A stretch of DNA of 64,000 nucleotides from Actinopolymorpha pittospori (GTDB lineage Bacteria > Actinomycetota > Actinomycetes > Propionibacteriales > Actinopolymorphaceae), in the NCBI RefSeq assembly GCF_014873875.1, contig NZ_JADBEM010000001.1:6386001-6450000 (forward strand). The letters run 5' to 3'. Under the pieces are notes generated by a model, which worked only from the letters and a program-made list of their open reading frames with translations, did not search any database and was not told the DNA's origin. A program made the position numbers and the translations under genes. Positions 1-9,024 of this stretch are shown here, piece after piece (positions within the stretch are counted from its first letter, which is position 1; every line of letters starts with the position of its first letter).

Positions 1-122
1 AGCGGGTCCCATCCGCATACTCGTACCGCGCTCGGCAGTTGGCAAACACCGGTCGGCCGCGGCACTCCCGTTGACTCCACTCCCAATCCGGGCATACTGG
101 TGCGGTTTGGGAACGGGGGCCC

Positions 123-2027
123 ATGGGAGTCGAAACCGATACTGAACAGCCGAAATCGCTCGTCGACCGCATCGTGGAGAACGCGTCTCTGGGCCGCATG
201 GCGTTGCGCCTGGCCTGGCAGGCGGATCCGAGATTCCTGGTCGCGCTCGTGTGCCTGCTGGCGGTTCAGGCGGCGCTCACCCCGCTGCAGCTGGCCCTGT
301 CCCGCGACGTGGTCGACGCCGCCGCCCGGGAGGTGGGTGCGACGCACCTGGCCGGCAGCGGACCTCCGCTGGTCTGGTCGGTTCTTCTGTTGGCCACGAC
401 CTTCGCCGCCGCGGCGCTGATCGAACCGTTCTCCCGGACGTTCCAGAGCCTGGTCGGTGACCGCCTGGTCGGGCACGTCACCGGCGCGCTGGTCCGGGCG
501 ACCAACCGCTGGCCGGGCCTCGCCCGTTTCGAGGACCCCTCGACCGCCGACGACCTCGAGCGCTCGAGCGGCTATGCCGCCCGGTCCGGGCTGGAACTCG
601 TCGTCTACGGCGCGCGGACGCTGCTGTTGGGCTGCACCGCGATCGGGCTGTGCTGGGCACTGGCCGGGCTGCACCCGCTCGTACCCCTCCTGCTGCTCGC
701 GGCGAACCTGCCGTCCCTCACCCGGCAATTCGACTTCCAGAACCGCACCGGCAGCCGGATCTACGTCCAGACGCCGCAGGCCCGCACGCTGCAGTACAGC
801 CGGAACGCCCTGATCCGCCCCGAGGCGGCCAAGGACGTGCGGCTCTTCGAACTGGGTGGCTTCTTCCGTCGACGTTACGACGACGCGTTCGAAAGCTCCG
901 TCGGGGAGCTGGACCGGATGCGGTGGCGGCTGACCCGCCCCATGTGCGGGTACGCCGCCCTCGCGGCGGCCGGCGCGGGCGCCGTGTTCGTCCTCACGGC
1001 CTGGGAGGTCGCGCGGGGCCGGCGCGGTGTCGGTGACCTCGTACTGTACGGCGGAGCGGCCGCGGCGTTGTCGAGCACGCTGTCGGCGATCGGGTTCCAG
1101 GTCGGGTTCCTGCCGATGGTGTTCGCGTTCCTGCCGAGCCTGTCCCGGGTGTTGACCGCACCGCCGGACCTGCCGGTCGCCACCAACCCGCGGCCGGCGC
1201 CGCGCCCGATCCGCGACGGCATCGTCTTCGAGAACGTGAGTTTCGCCTACCCCGGCCGGGACGAGCCGGTGCTGGACGGGCTGTCGCTGCGGCTGCGGCC
1301 GGGGGAGAGTTGCGCGCTGGTCGGGCCGAACGGCTCCGGCAAGACGACCCTTGTCAAGCTCATCCTGCGCATGTACGACCCGACCGGAGGACGCATCCTG
1401 CTCGACGGCCACGACCTGCGTGACTACGACCTCGACGACCTGCGCCGTGAGCTGGGCGTGCTCTTCCAGGACTTCCTGCGCTACGAGTTCAGCGCGGCCG
1501 ACAACATCGGCTTCGGCCGGGTGGAGCAGGTGCACGACCGCGCGCTGCTGCTCGCAGCGGCCGAACGCGCGGGGGCGAAGGACCTGCTGGACCGGCTGCC
1601 CGACGGACTGGACACCCAGCTGGGCGCGCGGTTCGGCGGCCGGGAACTGTCCGGCGGGGAGTGGCAGAAGCTCGCGCTGGCCCGTTCCTTCGCCCGCGAC
1701 AGCCAGCTGTTGGTGCTCGACGAGCCCACCGCGGCACTGGATCCGCGCACGGAGTACGACATCTTCGAACGCTTCGCCGAACTCACCCGCGGCCGGATGA
1801 CGGTGCTGGTGAGCCACCGGTTCTCGACGGTCCGGATGGCCGACCGCATCGTCGTGCTCCGCGGCGGTCGGGTGCTCGAGGACGGCGGGCACGACGAGCT
1901 GATGGCCGCGGGCGGTGAGTACGCCCGGCTCTACACCACCCAGGCGGCCCAGTACCTCGACGCCGACACAGACGCCGGCCCCGACGACGACCCCGACCCC
2001 GACGGCCGGCGGGAGAGCACTCGATGA
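123..2027 (+). CDS. ABC transporter, fused permease/ATPase (half-exporter 1)
   Basis: A 634-residue ABC half-exporter that should act in the cytoplasmic membrane as one half of a heterodimer with the next gene. The N-terminal ~330 residues are hydrophobic and exporter-like. The ATPase domain occupies about residues 360-600, with Walker A GPNGSGKTT, Q-loop LFQDF, signature LSGGEWQK, Walker B LLVLDEPTAALD and H-loop SHRFSTVRMAD. The signature has Glu where Gln is usual (LSGGQ). The last ~25 residues are an Asp/Pro-rich tail. The ATG at 123 follows a GGGAACGGGGGCCC stretch. Its stop overlaps the next start by ATGA, implying translational coupling. The substrate cannot be read from the sequence; peptide, lipid or drug export are all possible. 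Confidence 0.88.
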   Translation: MGVETDTEQPKSLVDRIVENASLGRMALRLAWQADPRFLVALVCLLAVQAALTPLQLALSRDVVDAAAREVGATHLAGSGPPLVWSVLLLATTFAAAALIEPFSRTFQSLVGDRLVGHVTGALVRATNRWPGLARFEDPSTADDLERSSGYAARSGLELVVYGARTLLLGCTAIGLCWALAGLHPLVPLLLLAANLPSLTRQFDFQNRTGSRIYVQTPQARTLQYSRNALIRPEAAKDVRLFELGGFFRRRYDDAFESSVGELDRMRWRLTRPMCGYAALAAAGAGAVFVLTAWEVARGRRGVGDLVLYGGAAAALSSTLSAIGFQVGFLPMVFAFLPSLSRVLTAPPDLPVATNPRPAPRPIRDGIVFENVSFAYPGRDEPVLDGLSLRLRPGESCALVGPNGSGKTTLVKLILRMYDPTGGRILLDGHDLRDYDLDDLRRELGVLFQDFLRYEFSAADNIGFGRVEQVHDRALLLAAAERAGAKDLLDRLPDGLDTQLGARFGGRELSGGEWQKLALARSFARDSQLLVLDEPTAALDPRTEYDIFERFAELTRGRMTVLVSHRFSTVRMADRIVVLRGGRVLEDGGHDELMAAGGEYARLYTTQAAQYLDADTDAGPDDDPDPDGRRESTR

Positions 2028-3817
2028 GGGGCCTGCGTGGCTGTTGGGACACCGCGCGCGTCTACGGCCGCGGCGTGCGTCTGGTGTTCGCGAACCGCCG
2101 CGTGTTCGCCGTCACGACGCTCCTGGTGCTCCTCGCGAGCGTCCTGTCGGTGCTGCAGCCCTGGCTGCTCAAACAGGTCGTCGACCAGCTGGCCACACCG
2201 GCACCCGGGGTCGCCACGGCGGTGCTCGTGCCGGCGGTCGGGTACGCGCTGACCCTCGTCGTTCCGGCGGTGCTCGCGCCCGTGCAGCAGACCATGACCG
2301 TCTCCCTCGACGACCAGGCCGTCGGCGCCGTCGACCGGGAGTTGATCGAGGCCGGGCGCAGGCTGACCGACCTCACCAGGATCGAGACCCCGGCGTTCCA
2401 CGACGACGAGCAGCACGCCCGCGCCGCCGCGATGCACGCGTCGCACTTCGCGGTCTTCGCCCAGAACGCCGCCGGGCAGTGCCTCACGCTGGTCGGCCTG
2501 TTGGTGCTCGTCGCCGGGCTGCATCCGCTCCTGGCGCTGGGCCTGGCGGCGACGGTCGTCCCGCACCTCGTCACGCAGCGCCGTATGCACCGCTCGCAGT
2601 TCGAGACGATGGCGGCGCAGTCGCGGCCCGCGCGGGAGATGGACTACTGCGTACGGCTCACGACGCAGGCCGACGGGGCCAAGGAGGTGCGGACGTTCGG
2701 CCTCGGTGGGTGGTTTCTCGCGAGGTACGAGCGGCTGTTCGAGGCTGCCTACGCCGAGGTCCGTGCCGCGCGGCTGCGGCATCTGCGGGCGTCGACGGCG
2801 TTCGCGTTCCTGCACGGCGCGGCACTGGTGGCGGGCTTCTGGTTCGTGCTGCGGGAGGTGGGTACCGGCCGACTCGGCCCGGGGGACGTCGCGTTGTACG
2901 TCAACGCGATGATCCAGCTCGAAGCCGGGCTCTTCGGTCTGTCCATGTCGCTCGGCCAGGTCTATGAGACGGGCCTGTACTTCCGCCAACTCTTCGGCTT
3001 CGTCGATCGCGCCGTTCCCGGAATCGCCGTCGCGCCGGCCGACACGGCGGAGCCCGCGCGGGGGAGACCGGAACACGCGGTCGAGTTGCGCGAGGTCCAC
3101 TTCGGCTACTCCACCGAGCCGGTCCTTCGCGGCGTCAACGCCGTCCTGCCCGCCGGGAGCGTCACCGCCGTCGTCGGCGACAACGGCGCGGGCAAGAGCA
3201 CGGTGGTGAAGCTGCTGACCCGGATGTACGACCCGACCAGTGGCGAGATCCGGCTGGACGGCCGCCCGCTCGCGGCCTACGACCTGGCCGAGTTCCGTAC
3301 CCGACTCGGCGCGGTCTTCCAGGACTTCGCGCGGTTCGCGTTGACCGCGCGGGAGAACATCGCCGTCGGGGACGTCGACGGTCCGGAGCTGTCCGCGCGG
3401 GTGGAGGAGGCGGCGCGCAGGTCAGGAGCCGACGAGGTCGTCGCGTCCCTGCCCGCCGGCTACGACACACCGCTCACCCGCCTCTTCGAGGGCGGCGTCG
3501 AACTCTCCGGCGGTCAGTGGCAGAAGCTCGCGACCGCGCGGGGGTTCCTGCGGGATGCCGGTCTGGTCGTCCTCGACGAGCCGACGGCGGCCCTGGACGC
3601 CGACGCCGAACGCCGGCTGTTCGACAACTTCCGCAGCCTGCTGGCCGGGCGGACCGGGGTGCTGATCAGTCACCGCTTCTCCACCGTACGGATGGCCGAC
3701 CAGATCCTGGTGGTCCACGACGGCCGGGTGGTCGAGGCCGGCGCTCACCAGGAGTTGGTGGCACTGGGTGGTCGGTACGCGACGATGTTCGAGATGCAGG
3801 CGGGCCGCTATCGCTAG
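2024..3817 (+). CDS. ABC transporter, fused permease/ATPase (half-exporter 2)
   Basis: A 597-residue ABC half-exporter and the likely heterodimer partner of the preceding gene, with which it overlaps by ATGA at 2024-2027. The membrane domain covers roughly residues 20-310. The ATPase domain has Walker A GDNGAGKST, Q-loop VFQDF, a canonical LSGGQWQK signature, Walker B LVVLDEPTAALD and H-loop SHRFSTVRMAD. The two proteins share spacing and motifs, so they probably arose by duplication. No substrate-specific neighbour (precursor peptide, modifying enzyme) is adjacent. Confidence 0.88.
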   Translation: MRGLRGCWDTARVYGRGVRLVFANRRVFAVTTLLVLLASVLSVLQPWLLKQVVDQLATPAPGVATAVLVPAVGYALTLVVPAVLAPVQQTMTVSLDDQAVGAVDRELIEAGRRLTDLTRIETPAFHDDEQHARAAAMHASHFAVFAQNAAGQCLTLVGLLVLVAGLHPLLALGLAATVVPHLVTQRRMHRSQFETMAAQSRPAREMDYCVRLTTQADGAKEVRTFGLGGWFLARYERLFEAAYAEVRAARLRHLRASTAFAFLHGAALVAGFWFVLREVGTGRLGPGDVALYVNAMIQLEAGLFGLSMSLGQVYETGLYFRQLFGFVDRAVPGIAVAPADTAEPARGRPEHAVELREVHFGYSTEPVLRGVNAVLPAGSVTAVVGDNGAGKSTVVKLLTRMYDPTSGEIRLDGRPLAAYDLAEFRTRLGAVFQDFARFALTARENIAVGDVDGPELSARVEEAARRSGADEVVASLPAGYDTPLTRLFEGGVELSGGQWQKLATARGFLRDAGLVVLDEPTAALDADAERRLFDNFRSLLAGRTGVLISHRFSTVRMADQILVVHDGRVVEAGAHQELVALGGRYATMFEMQAGRYR

Positions 3818-3926
3818 GCACATGTCCAGCGTTCGTTGCGCACTGTCGCTGTCGGTAGTCGCTGGCGTCGGCGGGGGTGAGGCCTGACGTTCCGCTTCGC
3901 GAGGTTATGAGTAGTATCGTCCGGCG

Positions 3927-4133
3927 ATGATACGTATACGTGGCGACGAAGAAGTCGGCTACCTCGCCATGGTCACTTGCGACGAATGCCAAGCCTGCAT
4001 GGTGTTCCAGCCGCACGACCACGGGCTTTGGGTCGGATCCCCGCGCCAGGTGCGCATGTATCTCACCGACCACGAGGGCTGGGTCTGGGACCCTGGCTCC
4101 GGGTCGTTCTACTGTCCCCAGCACTTCCGCTAG
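3927..4133 (+). CDS. Small Cys/His-rich hypothetical protein
   Basis: A 68-residue protein I do not recognise. It has a CDECQAC cluster near residues 18-24 and a CPQHF motif at the C-terminus, plus further His residues, which could form a small metal (zinc) site. It is soluble, with no signal peptide. The ATG at 3927 lies in a short AT-richer stretch that includes a 10-bp palindrome at 3932-3941 and has only a weak ribosome site; an internal ATG at 3969 is an alternative. It stands alone between the ABC exporter and a MarR gene. Confidence 0.6.
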   Translation: MIRIRGDEEVGYLAMVTCDECQACMVFQPHDHGLWVGSPRQVRMYLTDHEGWVWDPGSGSFYCPQHFR

Positions 4134-4329
4134 GCGTGCTCCAGGGCGGCGTGACGCCCGCAGCGGCACGCCGACCCGGTGGTTCCTGGTGAAGCGCCCC
4201 GGAGGTCGTACGGCGACGTGTGGGTGAGTGGGTGCGTGCGGTCGGAACACGACGATTACCGTTGTCATCACGCGGTGACTGTCGTGACGCGGCGGCCGCG
4301 CCGCACCAGCACGTCCAGGAGGCAACCGG

Positions 4330-4764
4330 GTGAGCACCGACGATCCGGTGGAGAGCGTCGAGCACGAGCTCGCGGTCCTGTTGCGTCGCGCCCGGGCGAC
4401 CTCGGGAGCCATCGCCCGTGAGGTCCACCCCGACGTGGGAGCGGCGGCGTACGGCCTGCTGCTCAACCTCCAGCAGACCGGTGGCGCACGGATGACCGAC
4501 ATCGCCGCCTACTTCGGCGTCGGCAAGCCGACCATCAGCCGGCAGGTGGGCTTCCTGGAGCGGCTCGGCCTCGTCGAGCGGGTCAGTGACTCCGAGGACC
4601 GGCGAGCGGTCACCCTGCGGCTCACCGAGGAAGGCGTCGAACGACTGGCCACCGCACAACAGGCGCGTCGCGCCCGGCTGCGGGAGCTCCTCGATGCCTG
4701 GCCCCGCCGCGACCTCGAGACGATGGGCCGGCTCCTGCACCGCTTCAACGACCTGCCGTTCTAG
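4330..4764 (+). CDS. MarR-family transcriptional regulator
   Basis: A 144-residue MarR-type winged-helix repressor. The DNA-binding region runs through MTDIAAYFGVGKPTISRQ (recognition helix) and VSDSEDRRAVTLRLTEEG (the beta wing with the family's D.R motif). The GTG start at 4330 follows an AGGAGG ribosome site by about 6 nt. It is convergent with the alpha/beta hydrolase gene, and a shared hairpin lies between the two. The ligand and targets are unknown; MarR proteins usually sense phenolics, oxidants or drugs and control a neighbouring gene. Confidence 0.85.
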   Translation: MSTDDPVESVEHELAVLLRRARATSGAIAREVHPDVGAAAYGLLLNLQQTGGARMTDIAAYFGVGKPTISRQVGFLERLGLVERVSDSEDRRAVTLRLTEEGVERLATAQQARRARLRELLDAWPRRDLETMGRLLHRFNDLPF

Positions 4765-4766
4765 GT

Positions 4767-4789
4767 CGTGTCCGGCGATCTAGGACACG
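4767..4789. terminator. Bidirectional hairpin between convergent genes
   Basis: Perfect 7-bp arms (CGTGTCC / GGACACG) separated by 9 nt, placed between the MarR stop (4764) and the hydrolase stop (4780-4782), which falls inside the loop. No T-tract follows, as is common for actinobacterial terminators. Confidence 0.5.
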
Positions 4790-5679
4790 CCCTGGGCCCA
4801 CACTCCTGATCCGTCGGTCCGTCGCCTCGCGAGGCGGTCGAGGATGTCGACGATCTCCTCGAACCTCGCGACGGTGGGTACGTGGCTGGCCCGCACCGAC
4901 TCCACCGCGAAGGGGTTGTCCGGGGTGAGCGCGTCGGCCTCGGCGATCATCCGGTCCTGCAGGGCGAGCGGGATGATCCTGTCCTCGGTGTGGCGAATGT
5001 AGGTGCGCGGGATCCGACCCCAGGTGTCCGCCTCGCCGCGCGCGTCCGCGACGCTGATGGTCAGCCCCTCGTCGGGTTGCAGCGTGTTGAGCACGGCGAG
5101 GAACTCCGGCTCGGTCGCGTCGGCCATCAGGGCGTCCCTGGCCCGCGCGAGGAAACCTCGGTCAGCAGTACGCCAGTTCGACCGGATCACCCCGAGCACG
5201 GCCGGATCGCCGACGACGGCGCCCAGGAGGTCCATCGCCCGGGACGCGCGGCCCTCCGGCGTCTGGAGGTACTCGGCGGGGCTCGCGAGGTCCACGCAGC
5301 AGTACGCCGAGTCGTAGACCAGATGGTCGATCAGGTCCGGGACCGCGTTGGCCGCCTGGCTCACGGCGGCGCCGCCCATGCTGCCGCCGACCAGGACCAC
5401 AGGGCCGTGTTCCGCGACGCGGCGGACGACGGCGACCGTGGCGGCGACGTAGTCGTCGAGCGTCACCCCGGCCATGGGTGAGGGCTCGGTGGCGAAGGCC
5501 AGCAGGTCCTGCGGGGCCTGGTAGGAGAGGCGGAACTGGCCGGACGTGGACCCGTGGCCGGCGAGGTCGACGGCGAGCCATCGGTGTCCCCGCGCCACGA
5601 GTTCGTTGGCTGCCGTGCTGGTGCCGTTCGCGCCGGTGACGAACACGAACGTCGTCACCGTGCTCGGGGGTCGAACCAT
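4780..5679 (-). CDS. Alpha/beta hydrolase
   Basis: A 299-residue alpha/beta-hydrolase-fold protein. The nucleophile elbow is GGSMGG with Ser about residue 100. An acid residue is expected in the later strand, and the likely catalytic His is in ASHVPTVARF near the C-terminus. The early strand VTGANGTSTAANEL followed by WLAVDLAGHGSTSG is typical of the fold. I chose the ATG at 5679 because GGAGGA precedes it at good spacing; the open frame extends further upstream but lacks such a site. No signal peptide is present. It resembles esterase or haloperoxidase-like hydrolases; the substrate is unknown. Confidence 0.82.
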   Translation of the reverse strand: MVRPPSTVTTFVFVTGANGTSTAANELVARGHRWLAVDLAGHGSTSGQFRLSYQAPQDLLAFATEPSPMAGVTLDDYVAATVAVVRRVAEHGPVVLVGGSMGGAAVSQAANAVPDLIDHLVYDSAYCCVDLASPAEYLQTPEGRASRAMDLLGAVVGDPAVLGVIRSNWRTADRGFLARARDALMADATEPEFLAVLNTLQPDEGLTISVADARGEADTWGRIPRTYIRHTEDRIIPLALQDRMIAEADALTPDNPFAVESVRASHVPTVARFEEIVDILDRLARRRTDGSGVWAQGVS

Positions 5680-5871
5680 CCGTGCTCCTCCGAAGATGTC
5701 AGGTCTGGGCGCGCGACACGGCTCGGCGTCCTCCGTTGGCGTCGTCCGTAGGCGGCGGCGTCGAGTCGCTGGGTGTCCCTCGGCGCTGCCGCCATCCGAC
5801 CAGTTCCGGTCGCCGCCAGACACCCACGAAGGTCGACGACCGACCTGGACGAAAGTGAATGGTGACAGTTA

Positions 5872-5915
5872 GTTGCTCAGGGCACCTAAATGTGTATACG
5901 GTTGCTCAGGGCAAC
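5872..5915 (+). promoter_or_regulatory. Putative MarR operator: two repeated half-palindromic sites
   Basis: The 13-nt word GTTGCTCAGGGCA occurs twice, at 5872-5884 and 5901-5913, 29 nt apart. The second copy continues to form the inverted repeat GTTGC-TCAGG-GCAAC (5901-5915). A possible promoter (TTGCTC at 5873, TATACG at 5895, 16-nt spacing) lies between and within them. The position just upstream of the MarR/MFS/YceI operon suggests autoregulation by that MarR protein. Confidence 0.55.
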
Positions 5916-5933
5916 GATGGGTGGTGGTCTCGA

Positions 5934-6425
5934 ATGACCCGCGCACAGCTCGAAGAGCTCATCCGGGCGCTAAATGACGTCGTTCTCATCCGCAAGGACC
6001 TGATGGCCACGGCGAGCTCGACCTGTCATCTGGGCGCGCTGGGCGTCCTGTCTGCCCTGTCGCGCCTGGGCGCGATCAGGGTCAGTCACCTCGCCGAGTA
6101 CATGCAGGTCGACGTCTCCGTGGCGAGCCGGCAGCTCGCCCAGCTGGAGTCGGCGGGCTACGTCGGCCGGCACCGCGACCCGAACGACGGCCGCGCACAT
6201 CTCGTCTTCGTCACCGAGGCCGGCCAGCGCGAACTCGACGGCGTCCGCGCCAGTGTCGCCAGCCGCTTCGAGGCCGCGCTGGACGGCTGGACGGGCGAGG
6301 AGCTCACCCTCCTGACCGCCCAGCTCGACCGGCTGCGCGGCGACCTCGAACGCGCACGGCCCACCAGGAACTCCGGTCACCTCGACCAGACCACCCACGG
6401 AACAGGAGTGAAAGCGCTCTCATGA
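5934..6425 (+). CDS. MarR-family transcriptional regulator of the MFS/YceI operon
   Basis: A 163-residue MarR-type repressor. The winged-helix core runs through VSHLAEYMQVDVSVASRQ (recognition helix) and HRDPNDGRAHLVFVTEAG (wing). The frame is open to an ATG at 5859, but that start would put the repeated operator inside the coding region. I prefer the ATG at 5934, directly downstream of the repeats, where the recognisable MarR fold begins. Its stop overlaps the MFS start by ATGA, so regulator and exporter are co-translated. The linkage implies control of export of an unknown compound. Confidence 0.85.
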   Translation: MTRAQLEELIRALNDVVLIRKDLMATASSTCHLGALGVLSALSRLGAIRVSHLAEYMQVDVSVASRQLAQLESAGYVGRHRDPNDGRAHLVFVTEAGQRELDGVRASVASRFEAALDGWTGEELTLLTAQLDRLRGDLERARPTRNSGHLDQTTHGTGVKALS

Positions 6426-9016
6426 CGACCCAGACCGAGGCGGCGATACCGGCGGAGCCGATGACCCACCGGCAGGTCCTGGAAGCACTGTCGGGGCTCC
6501 TGCTCGGGTTGTTCGTCACGATCCTCTCGTCCACGGTGGTCTCGGCCGCACTGCCGAGAATCGTCAGTGAACTCGGCGGCAGCCAGTCCGCGTTCACCTG
6601 GGTCGTCACCGCGTCCCTGCTGGCGATGACGGTGACCACACCGCTCTGGGGCAAGCTCGCCGACCTGTTCAGCCGCAAGCTCCTGGTCCAGATCGCGCTG
6701 GTCGTGTTCGTGGTCGGCTCGGCACTCGCCGGGCTGTCCCAGAGCGCCGGCATGCTGATCGGGTTCCGGGTGCTCCAGGGCATCGGCGCGGGCGGCCTCA
6801 CCGCCCTGTCGCAGGTGATCCTGGCCGACATCATCAGCCCTCGGCAGCGCGGCCGCTACATGGGCTTCCTCGGCGCCGTCATGGCCGTGGGTACCGTCGC
6901 GGGGCCGCTGCTCGGTGGCGTCCTGACCGACTCCTCGCTCGGCTGGCGGTCGACCTTCTACGTCGGTGTGCCGTTCGCGGTGATCGCGCTCGCCGTGCTG
7001 CAGAAGACGCTGCACCTGCCGCGCGTCCGCCGGAAGGTGAGCATCGACTATCTCGGCGCGATCCTGCTCAGCGGTGGTATCGCCGACCTGATGATCTGGG
7101 TCACCCTCGCGGGCAACCAGTTCGAGTGGGCGTCCCGGACCTCCGCGATCATGGCGGTGCTCGGCGTGGTCCTGGTCGTGCTCGCGATCATCGCCGAGAC
7201 CCGCGCGAAGGAACCCATCCTGCCGCTGTGGCTGTTCCGCAACCACACGTTCGTCTTCGCCATCCTGGCGAGTGTCGCGGTCGGTGTGGTGATGTTCGGG
7301 ACGTCGGTCTTCCTGAGCCAGTACATGCAGATCGCCCGCGGCAAGTCCCCGACGGAGACCGGCCTGATCAGCATCCCGATGGCCATCGGCAGCCTGCTGT
7401 CGGCGACGGTGATCGGCCAGGTCATCACCCGCACCGGCAGGTGGAAGCGCTGGATGGTCCTCGGCGGCATCCTGATTGTCGCCGGGGCGGGCCTGATGGG
7501 CACGATCGACTACCAGACCAGCTTCATCGAGATCGGCGCCTTCATGCTGATCCTCGGACTCGGCGTCGGCATGTGCATGCAGAACCTCGTCCTCGCCGTT
7601 CAGAACACCATCTCCGTCAAGGAGATGGGCGCGGCGAGTTCGGGTGTGGCGTTCTTCCGCAGCATGGGCGGCGCGGTCGGCGTCGCCGCCCTCGGCGCCG
7701 TCCTCGACAGCCAGGTGCTGTCCTCGATCAGTGCCGGGTTCGCCCGCCTCGGTCTGCCGCTTCCAGCAGGCGGAGACGCGGTGCCCGACGTGCGGAAGCT
7801 ACCGCCACCGGTGCGGACGGTGGTCGAGGCGGCCTACGGCGACGGCATCGCCGACATCTTCCTCGTCGCCACCCCGATCGCGGTCCTGGCGCTGATCGCG
7901 ATCCTGTTCATCAAGGAGATCCCGCTCGGCACCAAGAGCGGCATCGAGCAGCAGTTGGAGAGCGAGCGCGCGAACGGCACCCCGCCGACCGCCACCCCGC
8001 CGACCGCCGCCGAGGAACTCGCCACGGAGGCGGCCGACCTGGCCGGCCTCGACATCAAGGTCGAGGAACCGGTGCGGCGCGACACGTTGGTCGGCGTCGG
8101 TGGTCCCGGACCGCAGGGGCAGGTCAACGGTGTGCACCGGCTCGACCGGGTCGGTGGCGCGACGTTGGCCGCGCAGGCTCCGGCCGGCGCCGCCATGATG
8201 TCCGCGGCCGAGCAGCCGTCGTTCGGACGCCAGACCGCGGCTGGTGGGCCGGAGCGGATCGTCCGTGGCTTCGTGCACCGTCCGGACGGTCTTCCCGTCG
8301 CCCGCGCCGCGCTGACGCTCATCAACCTCGGTGGTCACCAGGTCGGCCGGGCCTCGAGCGACGACCAGGGCCGCTACCAGCTCCTGGCCGACGCTCCCGG
8401 CACCTACGTCCTCATCACCTCCGCCCCGGCCTGCCAGCCGCAGGCCGCGACCGTGGTGGTCGACGACGCACCGGTCACCGTCGACGTCGTACTCACCGGC
8501 GTCAGCGGCCTGGTGGGCGAGGTGCGTTCGGCGGACACCGGGCTGCCTGTGGCGGGTGCCGTGGCGGTGCTCGCCGACTCCCGCGGCGAGGTCGTGGCGT
8601 CCCGGACCGGCGGTGCCGACGGCACCTACCGCTTCGAGGACGTGGGCGCGGCGACCTACACCCTGGCGGTGCGGGCGCAGGGCTACCAGCCGGTGGCGCT
8701 GCCGGTCACCGTGGCCGGCCTCGGCGAGACGCGGCAGGACGTCGAGCTCATCGCCAAGGCGTCCGTCCGCGGAACCGCACGGACCCGCGACGGCCGGCAG
8801 CCGATCCCCGACGCCAGGGTCACCCTGCTCGACCCAGAGGGCAACATCGTCCGGACGACCTACACCGGTACGGACGGCGGCTACGCCTTCGACGACCTGG
8901 TGGCGGGGGAGTACACCGTCGTCACCTCGGGCTATCCGGCCGTGGCGAGTTCGCTGAACCTCGCCGGCGGAGAGGTGAACGCGTACGACGTCGAACTCGG
9001 CCACGCGGACGCGTGA
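6422..9016 (+). CDS. DHA2-type MFS exporter with three C-terminal carboxypeptidase-regulatory-like repeats
   Basis: An 864-residue fusion. Residues ~15-500 form a DHA2-type major facilitator (about 14 hydrophobic segments, motif-A-like GKLADLFSRK after helix 2, RVLQGIGAGG in the region of helix 4). A linker rich in Ala, Pro and Thr follows. Three beta-sandwich repeats then start near residues 618, 700 and 780, each with a G.V....G.PV..A.V.L pattern and a closing DG.Y.F/L......YTL/V motif. Fourteen-helix transporters normally end in the cytoplasm, so the repeats would be cytoplasmic unless the topology differs. It is coupled to MarR upstream and to a YceI protein downstream that carries a fourth such repeat. 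Confidence 0.85.
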   Translation: MTTQTEAAIPAEPMTHRQVLEALSGLLLGLFVTILSSTVVSAALPRIVSELGGSQSAFTWVVTASLLAMTVTTPLWGKLADLFSRKLLVQIALVVFVVGSALAGLSQSAGMLIGFRVLQGIGAGGLTALSQVILADIISPRQRGRYMGFLGAVMAVGTVAGPLLGGVLTDSSLGWRSTFYVGVPFAVIALAVLQKTLHLPRVRRKVSIDYLGAILLSGGIADLMIWVTLAGNQFEWASRTSAIMAVLGVVLVVLAIIAETRAKEPILPLWLFRNHTFVFAILASVAVGVVMFGTSVFLSQYMQIARGKSPTETGLISIPMAIGSLLSATVIGQVITRTGRWKRWMVLGGILIVAGAGLMGTIDYQTSFIEIGAFMLILGLGVGMCMQNLVLAVQNTISVKEMGAASSGVAFFRSMGGAVGVAALGAVLDSQVLSSISAGFARLGLPLPAGGDAVPDVRKLPPPVRTVVEAAYGDGIADIFLVATPIAVLALIAILFIKEIPLGTKSGIEQQLESERANGTPPTATPPTAAEELATEAADLAGLDIKVEEPVRRDTLVGVGGPGPQGQVNGVHRLDRVGGATLAAQAPAGAAMMSAAEQPSFGRQTAAGGPERIVRGFVHRPDGLPVARAALTLINLGGHQVGRASSDDQGRYQLLADAPGTYVLITSAPACQPQAATVVVDDAPVTVDVVLTGVSGLVGEVRSADTGLPVAGAVAVLADSRGEVVASRTGGADGTYRFEDVGAATYTLAVRAQGYQPVALPVTVAGLGETRQDVELIAKASVRGTARTRDGRQPIPDARVTLLDPEGNIVRTTYTGTDGGYAFDDLVAGEYTVVTSGYPAVASSLNLAGGEVNAYDVELGHADA

Positions 9017-9024
9017 GGAATCGC

